Positions 1 through 6,032 of a DNA stretch of 6,511 nucleotides are shown here, in pieces (position 1 is the stretch's first letter; each line of letters opens with the position of its first letter). Below the pieces are notes generated by a model. It saw nothing but the letters and a program-made list of their open reading frames with translations, made no database searches and was not told the DNA's origin. Made by a program: the position numbers and the translations under genes. The DNA is from DASYAN01 sp036501345 (lineage in GTDB: Bacteria; Chloroflexota; Ktedonobacteria; Ktedonobacterales; Ktedonobacteraceae), in contig DASYAN010000047.1 of assembly GCA_036501345.1 (NCBI GenBank), positions 1 through 6,511 on the forward strand. Direction: 5' to 3'.

Positions 1-250
1 AAGCCAGGAGCTGAGCCGCCTGACTATGACCGGGCACATCAATATTGGGATTGCCAACAAGATAGTACAAAGCCATCGAGAGAATTAAACCTCCCTCAAT
101 CAAACGATGCTGCCAGAAGGAGGAAGTTCTCGTACCGGGCATAGATGTAGAAGGAACAGAAATAATAGATGGCCTCGTATCCAGTTCATTGATGTCCTGA
201 ACGCGCGAAGCGCGAAGAGTTCGAGACAACGAAATATTTTGGTTACTCAT
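1..250 (-). CDS. Partial membrane protein (N-terminus only), unknown function
   Basis: An open frame begins at an ATG (positions 250-248) and stays open to the left edge, giving 83 codons without a stop; the C-terminus lies outside the window. The protein begins MSNQNISLSRTLRASR. Residues 1-45 are polar, Ser/Thr-rich and probably cytosolic. A hydrophobic stretch at about 50-66 (LIEGGLILSMALYYLVG) looks like a first transmembrane helix, followed by a polar NPNIDVPGH segment. This layout, a cytosolic tail then a membrane helix, would fit a multi-pass GT-C glycosyltransferase or another integral membrane protein, but no family-defining motif is visible. The Shine-Dalgarno sequence is weak (GGAATGG about 10 nt upstream). 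The start overlaps the stop of a small upstream ORF as ATGA, and a promoter candidate lies about 155 nt upstream. I am fairly sure that it is a gene, not of what it does. Confidence 0.62.
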   Translation of the reverse strand, partial: MSNQNISLSRTLRASRVQDINELDTRPSIISVPSTSMPGTRTSSFWQHRLIEGGLILSMALYYLVGNPNIDVPGHSQAAQLLA

Positions 251-360
251 AGACTAAACCATTCCGCACAACAATGTGCCTCTCTAAAAAAGTCTTGAAA
301 GCATTCCTCCAGTTCCATTCTATAGGAAGCGTGGAGAACCACCAGCAGCTTACGGAGCAT
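247..360 (-). CDS. Possible 37-aa upstream ORF / leader peptide
   Basis: A 37-codon frame starts at ATG 360-358 and ends with TGA at 249-247, which overlaps the ATG of the next gene as ATGA. The peptide starts MLRKLLVVLHASYRMELEE and ends with a Cys-Cys pair and EWFSL. It lies wholly inside the inferred 5' leader between the promoter candidate at 406-434 and the downstream membrane gene. The overlap is typical of translational coupling and would help explain how the downstream start, which has a poor Shine-Dalgarno, is translated. Against it, this ORF has no good ribosome binding site of its own, and a chance frame of this length is not rare. I recognise no family. Confidence 0.25.
   Translation of the reverse strand: MLRKLLVVLHASYRMELEECFQDFFREAHCCAEWFSL
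266..279. repeat. Small inverted repeat GCACA-acaa-TGTGC
   Basis: A perfect 5-bp inverted repeat with a 4-nt loop sits 16 bp upstream of the start of the left-edge gene, on its leader side. It could be a weak RNA hairpin or a small operator. It is short enough to be coincidental. Confidence 0.2.
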
Positions 361-405
361 TTGTCTACGGGCGCTTTTTTGTGGAAAGGAACGCTCTCTA
401 CTAGA

Positions 406-434
406 AGTATAGCAAAAGGTTCTCTGTCAGTCCA
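406..434 (-). promoter_or_regulatory. Sigma70-type extended -10 promoter for the left-edge gene
   Basis: Read on the minus strand, a -35 TGGACT (434-429; four of six matches to TTGACA) is followed by an exact 17-nt spacer and a -10 TATACT (411-406). The spacer ends TGC, giving the extended -10 form TGnTATACT. The start point would be near position 399, leaving a leader of about 150 nt before the ATG at 250. The promoter in front of the DtxR-family gene has the same -35, spacer length and TGC, which strengthens both calls. Confidence 0.5.
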
Positions 435-542
435 TCGATAAATACAACCTCTTCAAATCATACAACGAACTCTCAACAAAAAAGGTTGCCAGATAGTATG
501 TTCAGCAGCATGAAAGCTAAAGAGGAAAATAGAAAAGGAGCG

Positions 543-564
543 CTCCCAGTGATAGCAGGGGGAG
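543..564 (-). terminator. Weak candidate terminator after the DtxR-family gene
   Basis: On the minus strand, about 33 nt past the regulator stop, CTCCC (564-560) can pair with GGGAG (547-543) across a 12-nt loop. A few bases later comes a T-rich run (TTTTCTATTTTCC). The stem is only 5 bp and the T-tract is interrupted and offset, so this is at best a weak intrinsic terminator. Confidence 0.25.
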
Positions 565-596
565 GTAACTATGTAGATGCGTAGATTATCTTACAC

Positions 597-1307
597 TCAA
601 AGGGTTACCCACAATTTACTAGCGACTGTCTGGCTAATCGAAACTTCACGATCATCCAAACGTAATGTGACACTATCGGCAGATGCATTCCGTCCAGAAT
701 CATCTTGGCTAGTCAAAGAGACGACGGTCAGTTGCGTACCAGGAGTTAGCCCTTTATCATGCAGATAGCAAATCAAGGTCTCTTCATCTTCAACGACCTC
801 AGATATGCACAGGATCGTAGCCTGCGTCCCTTCAGAAACAGTGGAAAGCCGAACAGCATGATGATCCTTGAGATAATTACGCGCATTGGGGACCGAACCG
901 GGAATAGGATTGCCATGAGGACATGTCAGAGGATTGTTCAGGCTAGCAATCACACGGGCCTCTACAGCTCCAGAGATAAAATGCTCCAGTCGGCAAGCCT
1001 CTTCATGTACTTCATGCCATTGCATACCTAGCATATCTACCAGAAAACGTTCAGTGAGACGATGACGCCGTAAAACCGCTTCGGCGGCCTTATTTCCGGC
1101 CTCAGTCAGCGTTACATGGCGCTTATTATCCATTTCTACATAGTTATCTCTCACCAGACGTTTGAGCATCTCGGTTACGGTTGGAGCTGCAACACGGAAG
1201 CGTTCTGCCAGACGTGCACCTATAACAATTTCACCTTCCATATTAATATTATAGATGGTTTCCAGGTATTCTTCAACTGTTGCGCTTAATACTTCTTCTG
1301 ATTTCAT
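597..1307 (-). CDS. DtxR/MntR-family metal-dependent transcriptional regulator with FeoA-like C-terminal domain
   Basis: This 236-aa protein is a full-length DtxR-type repressor, a cytosolic dimer that binds DNA when loaded with Fe(II) or Mn(II). In order: a winged-helix domain (about 5-75; VEEYLETIYNI, then the recognition-helix region APTVTEMLKRLV, then wing and LTEAG); a dimerisation/metal domain (about 76-145) with H82, E86, H101, C105, E108 and H109 in RHRLTER and VHEEACRLEH, and the family signature HGNPIPG (131-137); and an SH3-like/FeoA-like domain (about 151-236). Aligned by eye to DtxR, H82, E86 and H101 match ancillary-site ligands, and C105, E108 and H109 match primary-site ligands. 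The Met10 ligand of DtxR is replaced by E13, with E16 matching Glu11 of MntR, so the metal preference (iron or manganese) cannot be read off. The ATG is preceded by AGGG at 9-nt spacing. It is probably monocistronic, and the repeats in its leader suggest self-regulation. Confidence 0.93.
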   Translation of the reverse strand: MKSEEVLSATVEEYLETIYNINMEGEIVIGARLAERFRVAAPTVTEMLKRLVRDNYVEMDNKRHVTLTEAGNKAAEAVLRRHRLTERFLVDMLGMQWHEVHEEACRLEHFISGAVEARVIASLNNPLTCPHGNPIPGSVPNARNYLKDHHAVRLSTVSEGTQATILCISEVVEDEETLICYLHDKGLTPGTQLTVVSLTSQDDSGRNASADSVTLRLDDREVSISQTVASKLWVTL

Positions 1308-1347
1308 AGCTCTTTACCCTATTTCGACAGAGCATACTTCCACTTTT

Positions 1348-1353
1348 AGTGTA
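1348..1353 (-). promoter_or_regulatory. Second, weaker extended -10 element near the regulator gene
   Basis: The minus strand reads TGGTACACT, an extended -10 with hexamer TACACT, 70 bp downstream of the first -10. The -35 position (CTGGTC at 17 bp) is poor, and the area is covered by the tandem repeat, so use of this element might depend on a bound protein. It may simply be a sequence echo of the upstream element, since both continue into CTAAA(A)GT. Confidence 0.25.
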
Positions 1354-1357
1354 CCAG

Positions 1358-1389
1358 CAGTCCTATTTCCGACCAGTCACATTTCCGAC
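1358..1389. repeat. Tandem 16-bp direct repeat in the regulator leader (candidate operator)
   Basis: Two head-to-tail 16-bp units, CAGTCCTATTTCCGAC (1358-1373) and CAGTCACATTTCCGAC (1374-1389), match at 14 of 16 positions. A third partial copy, CCTATTTCGAC, lies at 1318-1328 just before the ribosome binding site. The units lie between the distal promoter (1418-1446) and the start codon, and cover the -35/spacer region of the second -10-like element at 1348-1353. They do not resemble the iron box or MntR box that I know. An operator, possibly for the product of this gene, is an inference. Confidence 0.45.
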
Positions 1390-1415
1390 TCAGGAGCAGT
1401 CGTAAAGACCCGACT
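1386..1415. repeat. Alternating inverted half-sites CGACT / AGTCG / CGACT
   Basis: On the plus strand, CGACT (1386-1390), AGTCG (1398-1402) and CGACT (1411-1415) alternate with 7- and 8-nt gaps. The central arm can therefore pair with either flank. The array abuts the -10 box of the regulator promoter (1418-1423). It could be a protein-binding site, or in RNA a hairpin using the two downstream arms. Each 5-bp element alone is weak evidence. Confidence 0.35.
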
Positions 1416-1417
1416 TT

Positions 1418-1446
1418 AGTGTAGCATTTTTTATGCTTCTAGTCCA
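1418..1446 (-). promoter_or_regulatory. Extended -10 promoter of the DtxR-family gene
   Basis: On the minus strand, TGGACT (1446-1441) is separated by exactly 17 nt from TACACT (1423-1418), and the spacer ends in TGC (extended -10). Transcription would begin near 1411, giving a leader of about 100 nt that carries the repeats. The layout matches the promoter at 406-434. Confidence 0.5.
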
Positions 1447-1634
1447 TAGGCTCAGAGAATTATAAAGGCTTTGACGTTTGCTCGTTTTGCTTGAAAAACT
1501 GCCAAACATCAATTGTGGATATTGCTTTGATATTGTAGCATAATATATCATTTGCTTTGCCGAACTTCGGATATCTTGATATTAGGCCCTATCTTTTGCA
1601 AGAGAGGTAAGGCTGAAAAAGATCAGAATAGAGG

Positions 1635-3104
1635 TTAAGTAGTCTCAGTCTCTATGTTATGCTTGATAGGTACCATCTTTCGTAGCGCAAGACAATAAAA
1701 AATGAGTGTAGCAGGCATGAAAATCATAAGATACGTCAGGCTATTCCTAAGTGCAAAATTGGAATCAGTGAAACCAAGCCAGGCTAACACAAAGTAATCG
1801 AAGGTCTCTTTCAATGAAGCAGCGTACAGGAGAACGAGCATAGATAAGGTGACCATGGTATTGGGAATGAGTATTGCAAACATCACAGGCCAGATGGCAT
1901 ACCAGATTTCAAAGTTGGTCACTCCTAGTGCCAGGAGAGAGAAGAGTGCAATAAAGCATCCCAGAAGCATGTCAGGGAGACGTTTTCGAGCAAGAAAGAG
2001 TGCATAAGTATAGCTTATCCCGAAGAGTACGCGTCCTAACAGTTTTGCCCCATCCAGTGTGATCTGTCCTGATGATACATCAGTTAACATAGTGCTAAAT
2101 GAGGCCTCATAGCGTTGATCCTGGCTTAGCAAGGGATCGAGAGCCTTGAGGCCATCCCAGAAGGGTCTATAGATGACAATCACAAGTAGAAGTGCACTGA
2201 GAATGGCTAAAGCCAAGTATACCATGCGTTTTCGCGCCGTTGGCTGATGGGCAATACCGTAGATAAAAAACATCGGAAGCACTGGCAAGATAGCAAACTT
2301 CACCAATGAGGAAGCCACAATCAAAATGAACGCTAGCAGCAAACGATCGTAAACCAGTGCCAATGTTGCTAAGAGAACAAAGAGCATCATCACGATATCG
2401 TTATGGCTATTGGCACTAAACTCGGAGAGTGCATAGGGGTTCCAAGCGATGAAGAGTGCTCCCGCCAAAGCAGTCTTTGGAGCAAGACGAGTAAGTATCT
2501 TGTAGACAAGAAATGCCTCTGTAATCAGCATGCTAGAGAACATTATCTTAATGAAGAGCAGGTTCGCAAGCAGGTTTCTCCCGACGATCTGTGTTGGCAA
2601 AGCATCAATGATAAGGCCAAGAGGACCGTAGGGAGCACCATAGTATGTCCAACCACCAACTGAGGTGATGAATGGATCATGGCTGGCATATGTTACTGCT
2701 GGTACTGTGATGGGATTGGCGTGGTATTGCACCAGGACTAAGCTTTCTGCGATGTAGTCATACACATCTATAGCTGTGATAGGATAGACGAATGCCATAG
2801 TCAATGCGAAGAGCCCACCAAAGCCCAGGATTAAGTACAGGGTTGCACGATCATTGTAGTAACGTGTCTCCCACCAAGCGAATCCGAAGAAGGCAAAGAG
2901 TATACTAAACACCACAATGTACGTTGCAAATGCTGTGTGAGTATGACCAACCATAGCAGTTATATCATGGAGAGCTGGATAGTACTGTAATAAAGGGAAA
3001 ATGCGAACAAAATACAGAATATAGAGTGCTTCACAGCCCATACCCAAAATGATCAATAGCAAGCGTGATCGGACAAACGAAAGCACTTTCAAGATGTATG
3101 TCAT
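1635..3104 (-). CDS. GT-C-fold integral membrane glycosyltransferase (polyprenyl-phosphate-sugar dependent, MptA/B- or GT87-like)
   Basis: This 489-aa protein is almost entirely hydrophobic, with roughly 11-13 membrane helices. Such enzymes transfer a sugar, often mannose, from a polyprenyl-phosphate donor to a glycan or lipid outside the cytoplasmic membrane. An acidic motif DVYDY (113-117) sits in the first large external loop, where the GT-C family has its catalytic Asp. It is followed by HANP (128-131), HDP (142-144), YGAPYGPLG (155-163), WNPYALSEF (221-229), SHNDIVMM (233-240) and KFAILP (269-274). This order resembles bacterial alpha-mannosyltransferases of the MptA/MptB and GT87 type. 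The donor and acceptor cannot be deduced. The ATG has a good Shine-Dalgarno (AAAGGG, 6-nt spacing) located in the 17-bp gap after the MutS-like gene, so co-transcription is likely. The C-terminus is short, basic then Glu/Thr-rich. Confidence 0.82.
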   Translation of the reverse strand: MTYILKVLSFVRSRLLLIILGMGCEALYILYFVRIFPLLQYYPALHDITAMVGHTHTAFATYIVVFSILFAFFGFAWWETRYYNDRATLYLILGFGGLFALTMAFVYPITAIDVYDYIAESLVLVQYHANPITVPAVTYASHDPFITSVGGWTYYGAPYGPLGLIIDALPTQIVGRNLLANLLFIKIMFSSMLITEAFLVYKILTRLAPKTALAGALFIAWNPYALSEFSANSHNDIVMMLFVLLATLALVYDRLLLAFILIVASSLVKFAILPVLPMFFIYGIAHQPTARKRMVYLALAILSALLLVIVIYRPFWDGLKALDPLLSQDQRYEASFSTMLTDVSSGQITLDGAKLLGRVLFGISYTYALFLARKRLPDMLLGCFIALFSLLALGVTNFEIWYAIWPVMFAILIPNTMVTLSMLVLLYAASLKETFDYFVLAWLGFTDSNFALRNSLTYLMIFMPATLIFYCLALRKMVPIKHNIETETT

Positions 3105-3110
3105 TGTTTT

Positions 3111-3116
3111 CCCTTT
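3111..3116 (-). promoter_or_regulatory. Shine-Dalgarno of the GT-C gene
   Basis: AAAGGG on the minus strand lies 6 nt before the ATG at 3104, inside the gap after the preceding stop codon. It fixes this start and supports independent initiation within a shared message. Confidence 0.6.
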
Positions 3117-3121
3117 ATATT

Positions 3122-5047
3122 TCAGTCCCCAGCGGTGGCTGGCAGGCTCTTTTTCCAGGTGATGGGCAGACCTTCTTTTTGCATAATCTTCAGAGCGTTG
3201 GTGGTTGGGCAGGGGCCAGTATAGAGCCGATAATCGAAGACCATTTCGTTATTGATCACCGCATCGCGGAAATGATAGTTCTTCAACTGCGGCAATTCAT
3301 CAACCAGTGTGACTAGTTCCAAGTCGTGTGTCGAAATCGCACCGATGCAAGAAGCTTCGGCGAGAGCGTAGATGTAAGCATGACTACCAATCGAGCGCTC
3401 ACGGTTATTGGTGCCTCTGAAGATTTCGTCGATTAGCACAAAGACAGGATTGGCAGCTTCTTCATGCAGGCGATCAAGGATGAGTTTGAGGCGGCGCACC
3501 TCAGCATGGAAGTAGGAATAGCCATCCGTGAGCGAATCTGAGACACTGATACAGCAATACACCTCATAGAGACCTGTGTGCAGGCAGGCAGCATTGACGG
3601 CGCTGCCTGCGTAAGCCAAGCACAGGTTAATGCCCAACGTACGCAGAAACGTGCTTTTGCCAGCCATGTTCGAGCCAGTAATCAATAGGATATCACCGAC
3701 ACGCTCTACTGTTACGTCATTGACAACACGCTTGTCATCGGGGATCAGTGGGTGACCGAGTTGGGTTGCACTGAAGGCAGGCGTCTGTTCCCTGTCTTCT
3801 GCAATCTCTGGCATTACATTATCGGGATTCAAGTAGGCAAAATTTGCCAGCGAGCAGAGAGCTTCCAGCTCATACCAGGCCTCCAGCCAGCCTGGCAGGT
3901 GCTCTTTGGCCTGGTCTTTACATTGCACGAGGAGATAGGAGAGTGTCAAGTCCCAAGGAATGATGGCATTAAAGAGAAAGGGGATCGACAGGCCTATCTC
4001 TGGCATCGCGGTGGGTAGCCCCTGTCGCACAACCTGATTCTGTGTCAACTGCGCAGCCTGAGCGACACGCTTCAGGCGTTTGAGCAGCCAGGATGGCTTA
4101 GTAGCGGTCGTATGAAATGGCGCACATAGCTTCTTCAGGTGTGCATGGTTGCCATAGGGATACTTTTCGAGAAACGTGAAGACGGAGTCCAGCTGTTTGA
4201 AAATTTCGTGCATTAGTGAGGTATCGACGAAGAGACGTGCACGATACTTGGCCATCGGGATAGACCATAGCAGCGAGGCACCAAAGGCCACCAGGATATA
4301 TATGATCGGCATCCGTCCATAGAGTATCAACTGCCCGAACAGCGACAGTAGCACAGCAGAGAGGAGATAGGAGATGATCAGCCCGAAGAGGGGTGGCTTT
4401 TTCTGCTGAGGCATATCCAGCCACATGAACACAGCGTCGGCATCCCATTGCTCATTGACATCCAGGATGACACGCCGTGAGTGCAGTTGCAGCAAATCGC
4501 GAAAACGGATCAGCGATGTCAGCTCGCGCACCACGTCATGGCGAGCGCGAATGGCAGCAAGGTCCGGCACACAGTTGAGCAACCAACTGCGTAGGCGGGC
4601 ACGCCCCTCATCGGAGTAGCAAGTATTGACGAGCTGATGCAGCGAACATGGCCCACTGATCTGCAAATCGTTTTCAAAAGGGTGATCGGTTTCGCATTCG
4701 TCCTCCACGGGTGGGATATTTTCCCAATCGAGGCGCATGCGGGCGATGTGCGTTTGCTTAATGCGTAGCAGACCTTTGTAGCGTTCAATTTTGTGACTCA
4801 ATGTCCCTGCAGTACGCGCATTATATATGAAAAGACCAACGGCTCCGAGAACACAAGCCAGACCCAATAACGGAAAAATACCGGAGGCCACGATACAGAG
4901 AAAAATCCCACCGAATAAGACCATGATCTGACGTGGCAGCATCCCCCGATGACGCAAAGTCAACTTGGTGATGTACCTCTCCAATCGCTCACTATGGCGC
5001 TCAAGCAGCTCAAGGCGTGTCTGCTTCTTGCTCATTACTGTTTGCAT
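3122..5047 (-). CDS. Membrane-inserted MutS-family ATPase (MutS-like, lacking the mismatch-recognition domain)
   Basis: Starting from the ATG at 5047 this is 641 aa; the same frame extends 14 codons to a TTG at 5089, which has no usable Shine-Dalgarno, so I prefer the ATG (a further ATG is at 5035). A charged N-terminus (about 6-36) is probably helical. A hydrophobic pair at about 40-76 and a second at about 220-266 predict four membrane segments. Between and after them is a helical region like the MutS lever/core domain. The C-terminal third is a clear MutS ATPase: Walker A TGSNMAGKST (457-466), SVSDSLTDGYSYFHAE (501-516) matching the MutS DSL-x-x-G-x-S-x-F-x-x-E block, Walker B VFVLIDEIFRGT (535-546), STHD (572-575), and TTNALKIMQKEGLP (615-628). 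MutS domain I with its Phe-x-Glu mismatch wedge is absent and the length is well short of MutS (about 850 aa), so mismatch repair is unlikely. The role is unknown. The GT-C gene follows after 17 bp. Confidence 0.85.
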   Translation of the reverse strand: MQTVMSKKQTRLELLERHSERLERYITKLTLRHRGMLPRQIMVLFGGIFLCIVASGIFPLLGLACVLGAVGLFIYNARTAGTLSHKIERYKGLLRIKQTHIARMRLDWENIPPVEDECETDHPFENDLQISGPCSLHQLVNTCYSDEGRARLRSWLLNCVPDLAAIRARHDVVRELTSLIRFRDLLQLHSRRVILDVNEQWDADAVFMWLDMPQQKKPPLFGLIISYLLSAVLLSLFGQLILYGRMPIIYILVAFGASLLWSIPMAKYRARLFVDTSLMHEIFKQLDSVFTFLEKYPYGNHAHLKKLCAPFHTTATKPSWLLKRLKRVAQAAQLTQNQVVRQGLPTAMPEIGLSIPFLFNAIIPWDLTLSYLLVQCKDQAKEHLPGWLEAWYELEALCSLANFAYLNPDNVMPEIAEDREQTPAFSATQLGHPLIPDDKRVVNDVTVERVGDILLITGSNMAGKSTFLRTLGINLCLAYAGSAVNAACLHTGLYEVYCCISVSDSLTDGYSYFHAEVRRLKLILDRLHEEAANPVFVLIDEIFRGTNNRERSIGSHAYIYALAEASCIGAISTHDLELVTLVDELPQLKNYHFRDAVINNEMVFDYRLYTGPCPTTNALKIMQKEGLPITWKKSLPATAGD

Positions 5048-5211
5048 AATTCTACACGATAATTCCCTTCTGAAAGTATTCAGAAACAAAACCTATTTAC
5101 ATAAATACGCAAGGAAAGCAGGTAGGTTAAAAGAAGCTTCGTAGTCGGTCTGAAGTCACTATGAAAACAATCCTCTAGAAATATGGAGATGTAGATATAT
5201 TCTTAAATTAA

Positions 5212-5217
5212 AGTATA
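5212..5217 (-). promoter_or_regulatory. Possible -10 box upstream of the MutS-like gene
   Basis: TATACT on the minus strand in an AT-rich stretch is a good -10 hexamer, but no -35 box is visible at 16-18 bp. The leader would be about 160 nt. Because the bPH2 gene upstream has no clear terminator, read-through from it is an alternative. Confidence 0.25.
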
Positions 5218-5281
5218 ACCTCAGAAAGATCGTTTTAGATAGCTAATATTTGTTAAGTGCCTTTGCTCTTTATTTAGTAGC

Positions 5282-5755
5282 CTAATTACTAGGGTACTCC
5301 ATTAATTCAACAATGGTATCCCTTACGTTATCAACATGAGGGATGTCAGAAATTGCTTCTTCCCCTGTAGGCGTTTTCAGGACGAGGTCGCCCGCTCCTA
5401 AAAATCTCTCGAATAGGTTTTGCGACGTATCAACACTGGTGATCCTATCGAGTGGAAATTCTCTCTGCTTTTTCGTCAGTTTCCAGTTGTACCATCTATA
5501 GATAACGACTCTATTGGTTATGGTTAGGCGTATAGTCATCCATCTGATCCAGCGGAAAAAAAACCAACCTATCACATACAGTAGTCCGACTAATGCGAGT
5601 AGCAGGAATATCTGTATATTCGTTATTGGAGCCAGTACGCACAAGACAATTGTGACAATAGTTCCCACGATGGGTTTGATGGAGAGAAAGAACAAGGGCA
5701 CATATGGTCGAGTATCGATTATGACCTGTTCCTGTTTCTGTTTGCTTGGGTTCAC
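5282..5755 (-). CDS. Two-TM bacterial PH-domain (bPH2, YdbS-like) membrane protein
   Basis: This 157-aa protein has a short hydrophilic N-terminus, two membrane helices (about 20-42 and 46-68) and then a bacterial pleckstrin-homology-like domain (about 72-151) predicted to face the cytosol. Family hallmarks are LTITNRVVIYR (77-87), FPLDRITSVDTSQ (100-112), ERFLGAGDLVLKTPTGE (116-132) and the closing IPHVDNVRDTI (138-148). This is the arrangement of bPH2/YdbS-type proteins (Pfam PF03703), whose molecular role is poorly defined. The start is GTG, supported by AGAGG at 7-nt spacing. An overlapping ATG two bases earlier runs straight into TGA and cannot be used. It lies 234 bp upstream of the MutS-like ATG on the same strand, too far to assume an operon. 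I see no clear promoter. Confidence 0.85.
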   Translation of the reverse strand: MNPSKQKQEQVIIDTRPYVPLFFLSIKPIVGTIVTIVLCVLAPITNIQIFLLLALVGLLYVIGWFFFRWIRWMTIRLTITNRVVIYRWYNWKLTKKQREFPLDRITSVDTSQNLFERFLGAGDLVLKTPTGEEAISDIPHVDNVRDTIVELMEYPSN

Positions 5756-5762
5756 ATGATTT

Positions 5763-5767
5763 CCTCT
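5763..5767 (-). promoter_or_regulatory. Shine-Dalgarno that fixes the GTG start of the bPH2 gene
   Basis: AGAGG on the minus strand is 7 nt upstream of the GTG at 5755-5753. The nearby ATG (5757-5755) is in another frame and followed at once by a stop, so the GTG is the functional start. Confidence 0.6.
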
Positions 5768-5974
5768 TTACTGGATCGATCTACCACAGAATATATGCTT
5801 GACTGCCCACCGTGAGGATGAGAGGGGAGTAGGCATACTATGGACCTGCTGATGTGCTGATCTTGACACAGGTTTCTGCCTCAATTGCAAAATAGGGTAT
5901 TTGCTTGCTGTGAATTATACCTCAGCGTTGGAGATCTGTCGAGGGTATTATGCGCTTTTTAGCTTGTTGGCAAT

Positions 5975-6003
5975 TTGGATTTTATCCTATTTTGTTCTAA
6001 AAT
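5975..6003 (+). promoter_or_regulatory. Possible promoter of the orphan plus-strand gene
   Basis: TTGGAT (5975-5980), a 17-nt AT-rich spacer and TAAAAT (5998-6003) give a start point near 6010, about 30 nt before the ATG at 6040. The -10 is good but the -35 matches TTGACA at only three of six positions. Confidence 0.33.
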
Positions 6004-6028
6004 AGATTTGCAAAGGACTGTTACGGAT

Positions 6029-6032
6029 GGAG
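6029..6032 (+). promoter_or_regulatory. Shine-Dalgarno that decides the orphan gene start
   Basis: GGAG lies 7 nt before the ATG at 6040. It is only 1 nt from an in-frame TTG at 6034, so the ATG is the likely start. Confidence 0.6.

Larger units (their letters stand above)
251..596. other. Intergenic region between the regulator and the left-edge gene
   Basis: This 346-bp stretch holds, from right to left in the direction of transcription, a weak hairpin just past the regulator stop, a perfect 10-bp palindrome GGAGCGCTCC (537-546), the promoter candidate (406-434), the possible 37-codon ORF and the small inverted repeat. I see no conserved long ORF, tRNA or known riboswitch on either strand. 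Confidence 0.5.
1308..1634. other. Intergenic region between the GT-C gene and the regulator
   Basis: The right half of this 327-bp stretch (1447-1634) lies past the glycosyltransferase stop. It is AT-rich and holds only minor hairpins, such as CCGA-act-TCGG (1560-1570), without a following T-tract, so no convincing terminator is visible. The left half (1308-1446) is the regulator promoter and repeat leader. I see no small gene on either strand. Confidence 0.5.

Noticed and set aside
537..546. 10-bp perfect palindrome GGAGCGCTCC considered as a terminator
   Set aside because: With the minimum loop only about 3 bp can pair, so it cannot form a stable terminator stem despite the T-rich sequence after it on the minus strand.
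759..1031. 90-codon plus-strand frame
   Set aside because: It is antisense to the well-supported DtxR-family gene, whose metal ligands and domain order leave no doubt about the coding strand.
1528..1550. TGATAT...ATATCA inverted repeat past the GT-C gene
   Set aside because: The stem is all A-T apart from one pair and has no following T-tract; too weak for a terminator and expected by chance in AT-rich DNA.
4098..4448. 116-codon minus-strand open frame
   Set aside because: It lies inside the MutS-like gene in another frame, has Cys/Arg-rich low-plausibility composition and no ribosome binding site; a shadow of the real gene.
3122..5047. Calling the MutS-like gene mutS or mutS2
   Set aside because: The mismatch-binding domain I of MutS is missing, no C-terminal Smr nuclease domain of MutS2 is present, and predicted membrane segments do not fit either.
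5863..5868. Perfect TTGACA -35 box on the plus strand
   Set aside because: No acceptable -10 lies 15-19 bp downstream (the region reads TTGCAAAATAGGG) and it is about 170 bp from the nearest plus-strand gene.
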